Shown: positions 52,949 through 61,847 of the stretch, piece after piece | Layout: each line of letters opens with the position of its first letter | Numbering within the stretch: the first letter of the stretch is position 1 | Assembly (NCBI RefSeq): GCF_000730285.1 | Contig: NZ_CP007174.1 | Coordinates: 2,790,001-2,854,000 of the forward strand | Direction of reading: 5' to 3' | Source: Candidatus Nitrososphaera evergladensis SR1 | GTDB taxonomy: Archaea; Thermoproteota; Nitrososphaeria; Nitrososphaerales; Nitrososphaeraceae | DNA length: 64,000 bases | Program-made: the position numbers and the translations under genes | Notes under the pieces: generated by a model | What the model saw: the letters and a program-made list of their open reading frames with translations, nothing else | Database searches by the model: none | Told to the model about the DNA's origin: nothing

Positions 52949-53403
52949 TTGTTATAGAAAAAGACTTAATGAGCTACTTTATCATTAAACGTCGCTTGAC
53001 TGACGTTTTAGTACAATGGGCAGCCTACGGTAGTGCTTTCTCAATAATGAGTTTCTTTAGCAGCATTCTAGTTCATAAAGACGGAGCAAGCGACAGATAC
53101 ATTTTCCGCGGCGATCATCATTACACAAGTAATTTCAAAGCAGCAATCGCTATTCTGATAACGGTTGTAGTTGGTATAGCAGTGGAGGAATTCGTTCTAC
53201 AGCCATATCTGATTTCTGTGTATGAAGTAAATCTTGGCAAGATTGTACAGCTACTGGTTGCCAGCGGCCTTGCGCTCTTTTTGACGATATGGTGGCATGC
53301 AGGTTTGATGGACAAGGCGGAGAACATACTTGGTTTCATAGGCGGTTGCGTACTGGCTGCTACGTTGTTTGCTGATGGATTTCGTGTCATTCCACTTTGG
53401 TAA
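52945..53403 (+). CDS. multi-span membrane protein
   Basis: The 152-residue protein has about four helices (WAAYGSAFSIMSFFSSI; AAIAILITVVVGIAVEEFVL; LLVASGLALFLTIWW; ILGFIGGCVLAATLF). It is coupled with the small membrane gene before it. No family recognised. Confidence 0.6.
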   Translation: MIVIEKDLMSYFIIKRRLTDVLVQWAAYGSAFSIMSFFSSILVHKDGASDRYIFRGDHHYTSNFKAAIAILITVVVGIAVEEFVLQPYLISVYEVNLGKIVQLLVASGLALFLTIWWHAGLMDKAENILGFIGGCVLAATLFADGFRVIPLW

Positions 53404-53656
53404 GGCCAAACCGACGAATATTAACATCCTTTTCCAGCCTATGGCAAGTTAACATAACCATATGCTCTGCTTGCCACTCGATATTGACACCTCTAGTAAT
53501 GCTGATGTCATACTTTTTGCCTAGCGTCAACCTGACCTCGGACGATGCAAGGACAAGCCCGAAGTGAATGCGGACCAGGTTTCTGTCGTCTTCAAGGCAG
53601 TAGGCCTTTTTTCTTAGACATTGGGATGAGTTAATTCCTGCCAGCATAAGACGCAA
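53387..53656 (-). CDS. small unknown protein
   Basis: The 89-residue protein is beta-rich (NLVRIHFGLVLASSEVRLTL) with some cysteines (SSQCLRKKAYC). It is convergent with the membrane gene, overlapping its end by 17 bases. Confidence 0.45.
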   Translation of the reverse strand: MRLMLAGINSSQCLRKKAYCLEDDRNLVRIHFGLVLASSEVRLTLGKKYDISITRGVNIEWQAEHMVMLTCHRLEKDVNIRRFGLTKVE

Positions 53657-53861
53657 AAATTACCGGTCACCTGGAATATCTCTGCTGGCCGGATGGAGCA
53701 ATATTCGCAGACACCATCATATCCGGGCCCTGCTGCTACAGTGACCAATTCGCCTTTCTCTTGGCCTTCAGAAGATCCATCGGTTGTTGACATTCTATTG
53801 GTTCCTTGCTGGACGGCAGCACTTGTAGAACATCATGTCTCTTCCGCTGCTGCAGCACCAC

Positions 53862-54134
53862 TCATGCCGCTACGCTCCTCGAAACGCCATTCTTCTCAAT
53901 GACAATGATGTTGCGTTCTGGGAACTCTGCCGTGATACGATAGACTCGCCGACTGTTACCCTTGGCTATGGGCACGCCGCTAATCAGGCTATTACAAATC
54001 AACTTTTTTAACGCATCATGTGTTGATGATTCTGAACAGTAGCAGTACTTGTTCTGCAGGTATTCTCTTATCTGTGAAAAAGTCGCGGTGCCGCCAAGTG
54101 ACTGAATGGCCTCATAGACTTCCCATTGACCCAT
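53862..54134 (-). CDS. small winged-helix regulator
   Basis: The 90-residue protein has a winged-helix pattern (WEVYEAIQSLGGTATFSQIR, then HDALKKLICNSLISGVPIAK, then RRVYRITAE). A CYC motif in the recognition region is unusual. Likely a DNA-binding protein. Confidence 0.6.
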   Translation of the reverse strand: MGQWEVYEAIQSLGGTATFSQIREYLQNKYCYCSESSTHDALKKLICNSLISGVPIAKGNSRRVYRITAEFPERNIIVIEKNGVSRSVAA

Positions 54135-54236
54135 CAGGCTATCACCACCACTACTTCCTTTTCCCCAGCTGCAGCCGTAGAATGCATCGGCGGAGAAAAC
54201 ACTTGCAACCGCGTCCTGTTCTGTGGAATTGTCACT

Positions 54237-54410
54237 CTATTGCTTCACCTCATCGCCATGTCCAGTGCGAATTCTGACGGATGTGTGACAATCAGGGCAT
54301 GAAGCATAGTATTTCTTGTGGCCTCCATACGTCCATTTACGTCCGCATCTTGTACACCTCATCCGGATTCCCTTTTCCGGTACCTGTGCCAAGACGTCAC
54401 CTGTTTCCAT
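54237..54410 (-). CDS. small zinc-ribbon protein
   Basis: The 57-residue protein has CTRCGRKWTYGGHKKYYASC and then PDC, a CxxC...CxxC ribbon. The same pattern is repeated in the gene at 56873-57037 (CPNCKRVWQYDGHAKFYTHC). It may bind DNA or RNA polymerase. It is too short to be listed by simple length filters. Confidence 0.7.
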   Translation of the reverse strand: METGDVLAQVPEKGIRMRCTRCGRKWTYGGHKKYYASCPDCHTSVRIRTGHGDEVKQ

Positions 54411-54447
54411 ACCTATTAGTCAGTAGATTCTACTATTATAATCTACC

Positions 54448-54499
54448 TAGTAGTATGTAGTAGTAATAGAGTATATATAATGGCTACTACATACTACTA
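54448..54499 (+). promoter_or_regulatory. inverted repeat flanking the TATA box of the RHH gene
   Basis: TAGTAGTATGTAGTAG (54448-54463) is repeated as its exact reverse complement at 54484-54499. The TATA box GTATATATAA (54471-54480) sits between. A smaller palindrome (TAGATT...AATCTA) lies at 54424-54445. A transcript would start near 54500, so the ATG at 54480 cannot be the start and the one at 54522 is preferred. Confidence 0.7.
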
Positions 54500-54521
54500 T
54501 ACGGAGAGAGGTACGAAAGAT

Positions 54522-54896
54522 ATGCCGATGACCAAGGGAGATAAGCAAATAGTAATCCACCGAGATCTGGTTGCAAGACTTCAGTCCAAGTGGGAAGAAA
54601 GGAAGGTACGGCTGCCGCAGACGAACAAGACGTTCAACGGATTTGTAAACGAGCTATTGTCAGACGTTATAGAGAAGGATGAGTTCCTGCAAAAGTACGC
54701 ACCGGCGCTATCTCTTGAAGGGCACAGCTACAATGTCCTGTTCATCAGAGACGCCAAGCGGAAGGCACTGGCAGAGATCTACCGCCACGACAACAAGATC
54801 AAATGCGCATTATGCAACACCTTTGACTGCGAGCATGTGCATTTTGCACTTGCGGTACCTGAAGTAGCCAAGCTGGGATTGAGAAACGCTTCCTAA
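54522..54896 (+). CDS. RHH-type regulator
   Basis: The ATG at 54522 follows the inferred transcript start, and the 124-residue protein then begins like its provirus relative at 20916. It has an RHH-like unit (KQIVIHRDLVARLQSKWEER then KTFNGFVNELLSDVI) and the block KDEFLQKYAPALSLEG and CEHVHFALAVPEV. CALCNTFDCEH could bind zinc. It probably represses its own promoter through the long inverted repeat. Confidence 0.7.
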   Translation: MPMTKGDKQIVIHRDLVARLQSKWEERKVRLPQTNKTFNGFVNELLSDVIEKDEFLQKYAPALSLEGHSYNVLFIRDAKRKALAEIYRHDNKIKCALCNTFDCEHVHFALAVPEVAKLGLRNAS

Positions 54897-55087
54897 CTTG
54901 TGTAGAGTGGGATTTACGCTCGTTTTTACTAGTAAAGCGGTTCGAATTTCAACGGCCCCACGATGTCAGCGGGGTAAGTACAAGGGGTCAGATTTGTCAC
55001 CCTTACCACCCTATACACGATAGTGTAGACGATAGTATGAGAGAAGGTATGCATGAAAGGTTATAGCTGGCTCTGTGGTTAAGCAGC

Positions 55088-55103
55088 GTTAACCAAGGTT
55101 AAC
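55088..55103 (+). promoter_or_regulatory. GTTAACC palindrome upstream of a small RHH-like gene
   Basis: GTTAACC, AA, GGTTAAC is a perfect palindrome ending ten bases before the ATG at 55113. It is a likely operator for the gene itself. Confidence 0.5.
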
Positions 55104-55112
55104 ACTATCGCC

Positions 55113-55385
55113 ATGCCCACCGTCGGAGCCAAAGTCAGTCAAAAGGAGTTTGATGCCATTACAGAATATGCAAATCTGTGCGGAGAGACAGTCTCTAACC
55201 TCATCAGAAAAATAGTGGTTGCAGACGCCACTATTCTACACGGTGGCTGGGTGGATGAGCATCCAGAGTATGAATGCAGTATTCCAATGCCGCAGAATGT
55301 TTCAGGAGAAGAGGAAAATAGGATCCTGGAAGAGAAAACAAACAAAATAAGGAGAATTCTTGGTTGGCGCGACATAAAGCTATGA
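55113..55385 (+). CDS. small RHH-like protein
   Basis: The 90-residue protein opens with GAKVSQKEFDAITEYANLCG then ETVSNLIRKIVVAD, the strand-helix-helix pattern of ribbon-helix-helix proteins. The C-terminal half is acidic and helical. Its last codons overlap the convergent gene by six bases. Confidence 0.55.
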   Translation: MPTVGAKVSQKEFDAITEYANLCGETVSNLIRKIVVADATILHGGWVDEHPEYECSIPMPQNVSGEEENRILEEKTNKIRRILGWRDIKL

Positions 55386-56033
55386 GGAGACATCTGAGCG
55401 CAGAAACTTCATCATCGCTTCTGCGGTCTTGCCATGCAGAGTTGGAATTCTACCTGCCTTAAGCAGTCGCTGTATGCGTAGCCATGTTTCTTTGATGATG
55501 CCAAATTGACGCACTCTGCTTGGCGGAGTGGCAATTATCCTTTCTTTGTTCTCCGACATCTTTTGTGAGATTGATGAATACGCGAGTGTGGTATCGTCAT
55601 TAACGCCCAATACTTCAGAGACCTCCAAGTCATTGCTCTCCTTTCCAATGTGCACCACCGATGAAACCCTGATGTGCTTCCTTGTTAAGATGCCCTTACT
55701 TCCATCAAATTTTGCTTCGCGGTGATTGGCATAATCCCTGACAACACCTGAGAACTTTTTCCAGTAGTGCTGCCCCTTTAGCATCTTGTCCGAATTGTAA
55801 TCGATAAAGTCTTCATAGGCGCAAACTTGCGCGTCCTTTCTAAAAGGGGCCAGTGGTTTGATGACCTCTCCTGTGTCAGGGTCAGTAAAGTTTCCAACGC
55901 CTACGATGCAAAAGTTGAAGGGCTTTATCTGCCGGTCGTAGGGCTTGCCTTCCATCTTATTCCTCAAGAAAAGCAAGAGCAAGGCAATGAGGATGGAAAT
56001 TGGTATGATTTCTCGTCGAGAGCTAGGCCTCAT
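55380..56033 (-). CDS. unknown protein with N-terminal hydrophobic segment
   Basis: The 217-residue protein begins with a possible membrane helix (IIPISILIALLLLFLRN); if the second ATG (55955) is used it is a soluble protein. The main part (YDRQIKPFNFCIVGVGNFTD; KHIRVSSVVHIGKESNDLEV) reads as an alpha/beta fold. No known family or catalytic motif recognised. Confidence 0.55.
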   Translation of the reverse strand: MRPSSRREIIPISILIALLLLFLRNKMEGKPYDRQIKPFNFCIVGVGNFTDPDTGEVIKPLAPFRKDAQVCAYEDFIDYNSDKMLKGQHYWKKFSGVVRDYANHREAKFDGSKGILTRKHIRVSSVVHIGKESNDLEVSEVLGVNDDTTLAYSSISQKMSENKERIIATPPSRVRQFGIIKETWLRIQRLLKAGRIPTLHGKTAEAMMKFLRSDVSS

Positions 56034-56169
56034 TGTTGCTGGAGTTGGCTTATCAACAGGAGCGATAAAAAAGTGATGTTACACATCAATCATCATTCTC
56101 TGCTGCTGGAAAAACAATTAGCCGGTCAAACAAGTACTTTTTGCCATTCTTGAAAAGACACAGATAAAG

Positions 56170-56385
56170 ATGAGTTGCAACAAGCCGCTTATTTCTTGTC
56201 ATTTCGGTATCAAAAAGGGTGGAATACGCATATTGTCATTCTTCTTTCTTTGCGTGCCCTTTACCTCAATACTTCGTACATCTTTTCGAGGAAGGCCAGT
56301 TGTCCTAGCCTTCTATCCCGCGGACTTTAGTCCAGTTTGCGGAGATGAAATGGTGCTGTTAAACGAAATACTGCATAAGACTTGA
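56170..56385 (+). pseudogene. peroxiredoxin fragment
   Basis: The segment FRGRPVVLAFYPADFSPVCG followed by DEMVLLNEIL is a typical AhpC/TSA N-terminal part with the peroxidatic Cys (PVCGDEM). The frame ends 16 residues after this Cys, and the residues before FRG are not peroxiredoxin-like. So only a short piece of the gene is left, running into the broken hemerythrin gene. Confidence 0.65.
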
Positions 56386-56776
56386 GGAATCTTGCTACAG
56401 GCTCCTTGCTCTTGTCTTTGTTCCACTTTGGGCCCTTTTTACGATTCTTGTCGTTATCATCGTGATTGTCATTAAGAGTATCCAACTCGCGTCGCAGCAT
56501 GTAGGCTATCCTTCTTCCAAGCTCATGTTCTATTAGGAACTTACGGATCTCTTCTGAATAATCATTCTTTTCTTTTGTTAGCGGAAAGTATGCGTTCTCC
56601 TCCTTCCCATGGTGAAAAACATCGACAAACTCCTCCATAACTACGGAGATTATCTAAATGTCTTCGATTGTTATCTCTTCATTGGCATATAACCTCTCGG
56701 AGCACCTTTGGGCAATGCCGCCAATGCGCCGGACAGTTAGATGTTCTTGTAACAAGTCCTTTGTAGCTGAGCTCAT
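56327..56776 (-). pseudogene. hemerythrin-like gene with a premature stop
   Basis: From the ATG at 56776 the frame reads MSSATKDLLQEHLTVRRIGG and continues to TAG at 56654-56656. In the same frame it resumes with VVMEEFVDVFHHGKEENAYF and further hemerythrin-like residues (IEHELGRRIAYMLRREL). Without the TAG it would be a normal HHE domain start. Its 3' end meets the peroxiredoxin fragment at about 56327-56385, so both were damaged. Confidence 0.65.
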
Positions 56777-56872
56777 TCTATGAATTGTTCTCAACCTCCT
56801 CCACCGTATTTTGTTTTCGATGCAGCAAATTGCACAGGATTACCATAAATACTATGATTGGAATAGCTGTAC

Positions 56873-57037
56873 GTGGTTGAGCTGAGATGTCCCAACTGCA
56901 AGAGAGTCTGGCAATATGATGGTCATGCCAAATTCTATACCCACTGTCCGCAATGTGAGACGGTAGTATGGATCGCCCGTCCGAGGAATTACGGTGGAAA
57001 TAATCCGAAGGTAAGGAGCTTCAGAAATGCTCATTAA
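56873..57037 (+). CDS. small zinc-ribbon protein
   Basis: From a GTG at 56873 the 54-residue protein has CPNCKRVWQYDGHAKFYTHC then PQC, the same ribbon as at 54237-54410. The tail is basic and Asn/Arg-rich. Likely a small nucleic-acid-binding protein. Confidence 0.65.
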   Translation: MVELRCPNCKRVWQYDGHAKFYTHCPQCETVVWIARPRNYGGNNPKVRSFRNAH

Positions 57038-57087
57038 ATTTTGTTAGTCGTGTTTAACGATTTGCGTAATGGTGTTTTCGAACTTGG

Positions 57088-57291
57088 ATGTTCACATGCC
57101 TGAGCAAGTCAAACAAGATTGCTGCGTTTACGGCACTTGTGATTGCCATGTTTTCGTATTACGATGTAAAGACGTTAAGAGATCTAGAAACGAGATTAAC
57201 TGCAAAGAACAAAACGGCTGGTCTGACAGCAGAGATCGATGCTTTGCAAAAACGTGTCGAAGAATTAGAAAGTAAGAGCATTAATGTTTAA
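57088..57291 (+). CDS. small membrane-anchored coiled-coil protein
   Basis: The 67-residue protein has one N-terminal helix (KIAAFTALVIAMFSYY) and a clear coiled coil (LRDLETRLTAKNKTAGLTAE then IDALQKRVEELESK). No known family. Confidence 0.6.
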   Translation: MFTCLSKSNKIAAFTALVIAMFSYYDVKTLRDLETRLTAKNKTAGLTAEIDALQKRVEELESKSINV

Positions 57292-57389
57292 GAGAACGCA
57301 TGCGTTTTACTCTATAATGTTTCCCTGCACAAAGATAGACAGCAAGGCTTGTTTACTGCTTCTAGGATTCTGCGCGTAGCTTATTCATC

Positions 57390-58808
57390 TCACTCTACGT
57401 GATGATGACTATCTAGCTGATCATAGAAGCGCACGGATTTGATGTTTACAAATTCTAGCATCCCATACCGGGAAAGCTCCCTGCCAAACCCGCTTTTCTT
57501 TACTCCGCCAAATGGGATTCGAGGGTCGGAAGCCACCGTATTATTTACAGTCACCACGCCTGCTTCAATTGTTCTTGAGAGTTTATCAGCCTTATCCAGA
57601 TCTGCAGTCCATACACTTGCGCCAAGACCGTACTCAGAATCATTTGCAATCTTAATTGCTTCCATTTCATCTTCGGCAATAGTTATGGGCGCAACAGGAC
57701 CAAAGACCTCTTCTCGCGCAACGCGCATTTTTGGCGAAATGTTCTCCAGTATGGTGGGTTTGTAGAAATAGCCTTTGTCGCTACCATGCGTCAACCGTTC
57801 GCCTCCTGTCAGCACTTTTGCACCGTTTTTGACAGCATCCTGAACTAAGGACTCGATGTTGTTTACCGCACTTTCGTTTACAAGGGGACCCATGTCCGTG
57901 CTATCTATAAGAGGATCGCCTACGACAAGTTTCTCTGTTTTCTGGATAAATTGCTCTATGAACTCATTCGCCGCTTTCTTTGTCACAATGAACCGCTTTG
58001 ACGCAATGCAGCTTTGTCCACAATTGATAAATCTCCCCTTGACAGCACCGCTTGATGCCTTTTCTATATCTGCATCTTCGCAGACGATGAAGGGGTCGCT
58101 ACCCCCTAGTTCAAGCACGCACTTTTTTATCTGTGACGTTGTCCTTTGCGCGACCTTGGCACCTGCAGACACGCTTCCGGTAAAAGTGACTGCGCTCACA
58201 TTCGAATCTATGAGTGTGTTTGCGATGGACGAATCGCCAACCAGCGTCTGAAAGACTCCATCAGGCAGCCCTGCCTCTCGGAATGTATTTTCAATCTCTA
58301 TACCACACTGCATAGTAGCACTTGCAGGTTTTAACACAACGGTATTGCCAACCATGAGTGAAGGAGCTGCAAACCTCAATGCCTGCCAATAAGGAAAATT
58401 CCACGGCATTATGCTTCCAATAACGCCCAGAGGTTCAAATGTTATGAAACTCTTCCTTGCATTCGTATTGATCAGCTCATCGCCGACAAAGATGCTGCCA
58501 TTGTCCGCATAATAGTCCATTGTCATCGCGCATTTTTCCACTTCCGAACGGGATTCTTTAATCGCCTTGCCCATCTCGCTCGTCGCAACTCTCGCAAGCT
58601 TTTCCTTGTTCTTTCTTAACTGAGAAGCAAAGTTGTGAAGAAAATCCGCCCTCTTGTTCTGACCTCCCTTCTCATTGTTTTTCCATTCGCCAAATGCCTC
58701 TTTCGCTTTCTTGACTGCCGCTAGGATTTGTTCTTCTGTCATCATATCATATTCATTGATGACGTGTCCCGTCGCAGGATTGACGGTCTTTATCTTGTTG
58801 TTCATCAT
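57390..58808 (-). CDS. NAD(P)-dependent aldehyde (succinate-semialdehyde-type) dehydrogenase
   Basis: The 472-residue protein has all core motifs of the family: PWNFPYWQ near 135, FTGSVSAG near 208, LELGGSDPF with the general base Glu (about 233), and GQSCIASKR with the catalytic Cys (about 267). Length and the KPASAT segment suit the GabD/succinate-semialdehyde group. It oxidises an aldehyde to the acid with NAD or NADP in the cytosol. An alcohol dehydrogenase gene lies just upstream on the same strand, so alcohol to aldehyde to acid is a plausible path. Confidence 0.9.
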   Translation of the reverse strand: MMNNKIKTVNPATGHVINEYDMMTEEQILAAVKKAKEAFGEWKNNEKGGQNKRADFLHNFASQLRKNKEKLARVATSEMGKAIKESRSEVEKCAMTMDYYADNGSIFVGDELINTNARKSFITFEPLGVIGSIMPWNFPYWQALRFAAPSLMVGNTVVLKPASATMQCGIEIENTFREAGLPDGVFQTLVGDSSIANTLIDSNVSAVTFTGSVSAGAKVAQRTTSQIKKCVLELGGSDPFIVCEDADIEKASSGAVKGRFINCGQSCIASKRFIVTKKAANEFIEQFIQKTEKLVVGDPLIDSTDMGPLVNESAVNNIESLVQDAVKNGAKVLTGGERLTHGSDKGYFYKPTILENISPKMRVAREEVFGPVAPITIAEDEMEAIKIANDSEYGLGASVWTADLDKADKLSRTIEAGVVTVNNTVASDPRIPFGGVKKSGFGRELSRYGMLEFVNIKSVRFYDQLDSHHHVE

Positions 58809-58857
58809 TATTACTACTCAACTGACCTTGGTTGCATCAAATATTGGGAAATGGATG

Positions 58858-59913
58858 TCAAGGCTTGAGGACGCCTCTTCCGGTTATTTTGCCTTCCTTC
58901 AACATCGTCAGCGCCTCTGTTGCTTGCTCAAGTTTGAATTTATGAGAAACAATGGGCTTTATGACCCCTCTTTCAGTCAGAGATACCAGTTCTGCCAAGT
59001 CCCTTAGATTTCCAGTATATGAGCCAATCAGCCTGTACGCTCTAGTCGGCATTGAAACCAGATTTAGCTTTAATTCGCCCCCATAGAGTCCTACAAGTAC
59101 TACTTTGGCTCTTCTTCTCAACATCTGCATGTCTGTTTCTACCGTCTTGGAAGCATTGACAAAGTCAATAACCGAATCTGCACCCAGTTTGTGTGTTAGC
59201 TCCATTACGCCCTTTACGGGATCGTCTTTCTTGGAGTTAATAACGAAGTCTGCACCGTTACTTTTTGCAACCTTCAGTTTTTCGTCGTCTATATCCATCG
59301 CAATTACGCGGGCGCCCGTGAGGGATTTTATTACTTGGATGGCCATCAAACCCAGTCCGCCGACGCCAACTATGACGACGTCTTCATCTGGTCTTAATGA
59401 TGCATTCTTTACTGCCGTATATGCCGTTAGCGCGGAGCAGGACAATATTGCTGCTACATCGAAATCCAGCTTATCATCTATTTTTATCAAGTACTTGTAG
59501 CTGGAAGCCAGCACGTATTCTGCGTAGCCGCCTTCAGTATAGACACCGAGAGACCGAGGTTTATCGCAGAGATTTTCTTCTCCTGCTCTGCACGCGGGGC
59601 AAGTTCCATCGCCGATCCAAGGATATACAATTACCCGGTCTCCTCGACTAAGGCCCTCAACGCCTTCGCCCGTGGCTTCGACTACTCCAGCAATTTCATG
59701 ACCTGGAGTCAGAGGATATTTTACCCCTCTATCGGTAGTCTTCATGAATTGACCCTCAATTCCCTCATAGCCTCCTTCCCACAGATGGATATCGCTATGA
59801 CAAACTCCTGAAGAAATAATTCGAACCAGAACCTCTATCCCCTTAGGCTTGGGTGTTTCAAGCTGTTGTATTTGCAATGGTTCCTTCACGTGGACGATTC
59901 TCGCAGCTTTCAT
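58858..59913 (-). CDS. zinc-dependent medium-chain alcohol dehydrogenase
   Basis: From the ATG at 59913 (351 residues) the protein has the catalytic zinc ligands GVCHSDIHLWEGG (C38) and PGHEIAGVVE (H near 72), and a Rossmann GVGGLG (near 175). The structural zinc lobe reads WIGDGTCPACRAGEENLC: the usual first Cys is Asp, as Sulfolobus alcohol dehydrogenase has Glu there. It oxidises alcohols with NAD(P). The aldehyde dehydrogenase gene follows after 50 bases. An imperfect inverted repeat upstream (GGGTAACC ... GGGTTAC, 59930-59956) may be an operator. Confidence 0.88.
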   Translation of the reverse strand: MKAARIVHVKEPLQIQQLETPKPKGIEVLVRIISSGVCHSDIHLWEGGYEGIEGQFMKTTDRGVKYPLTPGHEIAGVVEATGEGVEGLSRGDRVIVYPWIGDGTCPACRAGEENLCDKPRSLGVYTEGGYAEYVLASSYKYLIKIDDKLDFDVAAILSCSALTAYTAVKNASLRPDEDVVIVGVGGLGLMAIQVIKSLTGARVIAMDIDDEKLKVAKSNGADFVINSKKDDPVKGVMELTHKLGADSVIDFVNASKTVETDMQMLRRRAKVVLVGLYGGELKLNLVSMPTRAYRLIGSYTGNLRDLAELVSLTERGVIKPIVSHKFKLEQATEALTMLKEGKITGRGVLKP

Positions 59914-60276
59914 CGCGACACATTGTAAACTGGGTAACCAATTCTTTAAAGGGTTACAGTTCTTTTGCAATCATATGCATTGTCAAGAATACCTTTTGGT
60001 GTCAAGTGGGATTAAGAGTACTTTTTAAGGGAACAGTCTTCTAAAGACATTCTTTAATGCTGACACAAAGCATGCATTGCATATACCGTCCAATCTGCCA
60101 TGATCTGAAGGACTGCTCTACAATCATCATCAATAACAACATCACAACAACTCTAATGGGATTGCCCTGGTGTAAATCTGCCCTCTGGAGCGATGTATTG
60201 CGGAGCCCAAGCATGGACACAATCTCTGTCAATCATGAATATAAGCAAATTTGACGTGTATACGTATACATCATTA
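59914..60276. other. divergent intergenic region
   Basis: It holds promoters for the alcohol dehydrogenase (minus) and AlkA (plus). The long AlkA frame opens earlier at 60193, but its first residues are not AlkA-like. Nothing else seen. Confidence 0.35.
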
Positions 60277-61215
60277 ATGGTAGACTCGATTGCTCTCTCC
60301 GCTGTAGCCACATTTCAACTCGATTTTACCGTGTGGGCTCTTCGAAGAAGAGATACGAACATTATTGACCGATGGGATGGAACCAAGTATGTACGGGTAC
60401 TTACTTTCAATAATGAACCCGTAAAGATAGCTGTCAGACAGGAAGGCACCATTAATGATCCAAAAATCGCCATTACCTTGCAAAGTAAGAAGAGGGCAAT
60501 GACCCCAGTTCGCGCACGAAAAGATGCTCAAGTACTCGTTCAAAAAATGCTTGGCCTTGATCGGGATTTGACCCCTTTGTATACACGGGCAAGAAACAAC
60601 AAGGACGCCGTACTCATTTCGCTTGGTCAACAATTCTTGGGAGTTAAACCTCCTTGCTTTTCTAGCATCTTTGAGACACTCATAAATGCAATTGCATGTC
60701 AACAGGTAACACTTGACCTGGCAATTTTGATGCTTAATCGCTTATCTGTAAAGTTCGGGTTAGAATTTGAAGATGATGTTGATGGGACTCTCCTGCATGC
60801 TTTTCCAAGACCGGAGGATTTGGCGGATGTTTCAGAGCAAGAGATGAGAAAATTAGGGTTTAGTCGCCAGAAGGCAAGGGCAATAAAAGAACTAGCAATG
60901 GCTGTTGTAGATAATGAAACGAAGCTGAGCAATCTCTCAGAAATGACCAATGAGCAAATTGTAGAGTATCTGTCGTCCATACGCGGTATAGGACGATGGT
61001 CTGCAGAATATGCGCTCTTGCGAGGCTTTGGCAGAATAGATACATTTCCAGGTGACGACATCGGTGCTCAGAATAATCTTGAGCGATTATTTCACCTCGA
61101 TAAAAAGCCAGATTATGCAGAGGTCAAAAAGTTGACATCACGATGGCACCCGTATGAAGGGCTTGTCTATTTCCATTTGTTGCTAAATAAGTTGCAGATG
61201 AGAGGAATTATATGA
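60277..61215 (+). CDS. alkA: DNA-3-methyladenine glycosylase II (AlkA-type)
   Basis: From the ATG at 60277 the 312-residue protein has the N-terminal AlkA domain, then the helix-hairpin-helix (YLSSIRGIGRWSAEYALLRG). The catalytic Asp follows in RIDTFPGDDIG. It excises alkylated bases such as 3-methyladenine in base excision repair. The family is normally 280-310 residues. The stop overlaps the ATG of the DUF488 gene (ATGA), so both are co-translated. Confidence 0.9.
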   Translation: MVDSIALSAVATFQLDFTVWALRRRDTNIIDRWDGTKYVRVLTFNNEPVKIAVRQEGTINDPKIAITLQSKKRAMTPVRARKDAQVLVQKMLGLDRDLTPLYTRARNNKDAVLISLGQQFLGVKPPCFSSIFETLINAIACQQVTLDLAILMLNRLSVKFGLEFEDDVDGTLLHAFPRPEDLADVSEQEMRKLGFSRQKARAIKELAMAVVDNETKLSNLSEMTNEQIVEYLSSIRGIGRWSAEYALLRGFGRIDTFPGDDIGAQNNLERLFHLDKKPDYAEVKKLTSRWHPYEGLVYFHLLLNKLQMRGII

Positions 61216-61748
61216 AAACTGGAGCCATCGTCTATACCATAGGTCACTCCACTCGTACAATTAATGAATTCGTTAAAATACTTCGAGCATATAAGATTCA
61301 AACGGTTGTTGACGTCAGAACAATTCCTAAATCGCGCCACAATCCTCAGTTTAATGAGGAGGAACTAAGGGCAAATTTACTCAAAAATGACATCGGATAC
61401 ATCCATATGGAGGGGTTAGGAGGTCTGCGGCATACAACCAAAGCATCAGTCAATACTGCTTGGAGAAATTCATCATTTCGCGGTTTTGCCGATTATATGC
61501 AAACATCAGAATTTAAGAATAGCATAGAACTACTCATCAAAATTTCTGCAAAGAAACAAGCGGTCATTATGTGCGCGGAAGCCGTCCCTTGGCGATGCCA
61601 CAGGTCACTCATTGGAGACGCTCTAGTGATACGCAACATTCGTGTGGAAGATATCATGAGTGAGAACACTAGCAAACCTCATACACTAACATGGTTCGCA
61701 AAAGTAGGCGGAAATGAGATTACCTATCCTGAAGTCGATGATCCATGA
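61212..61748 (+). CDS. DUF488 protein
   Basis: The 178-residue protein has YTIGHSTRTINEFVKIL near 10, VVDVRTIPKSRHNPQF near 33, GGLRH, and a later MCAEAVPWRCHRSLI (CAE...P...CHR) motif typical of DUF488. The coupling to AlkA suggests a role with DNA alkylation damage, without direct proof. Confidence 0.85.
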   Translation: MKTGAIVYTIGHSTRTINEFVKILRAYKIQTVVDVRTIPKSRHNPQFNEEELRANLLKNDIGYIHMEGLGGLRHTTKASVNTAWRNSSFRGFADYMQTSEFKNSIELLIKISAKKQAVIMCAEAVPWRCHRSLIGDALVIRNIRVEDIMSENTSKPHTLTWFAKVGGNEITYPEVDDP

Positions 61749-61847
61749 AATCTGTACACAGAGGAGCAAGCAACTACTATCATTAATTTGCAATCGGTTG
61801 CATAGTGGTTGTAACTCTTTAAGGCTTGTTCGTCTAACGTACAGACT

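Noticed and set aside
53693-53902. 69-codon plus frame
   Set aside because: Low-complexity Ser/Pro/Ala end and antisense overlap with the winged-helix gene at 53862.
54936-54970. GGTTCGAATTT resembling a tRNA T-arm
   Set aside because: No acceptor stem, D-arm or anticodon arm could be folded around it.
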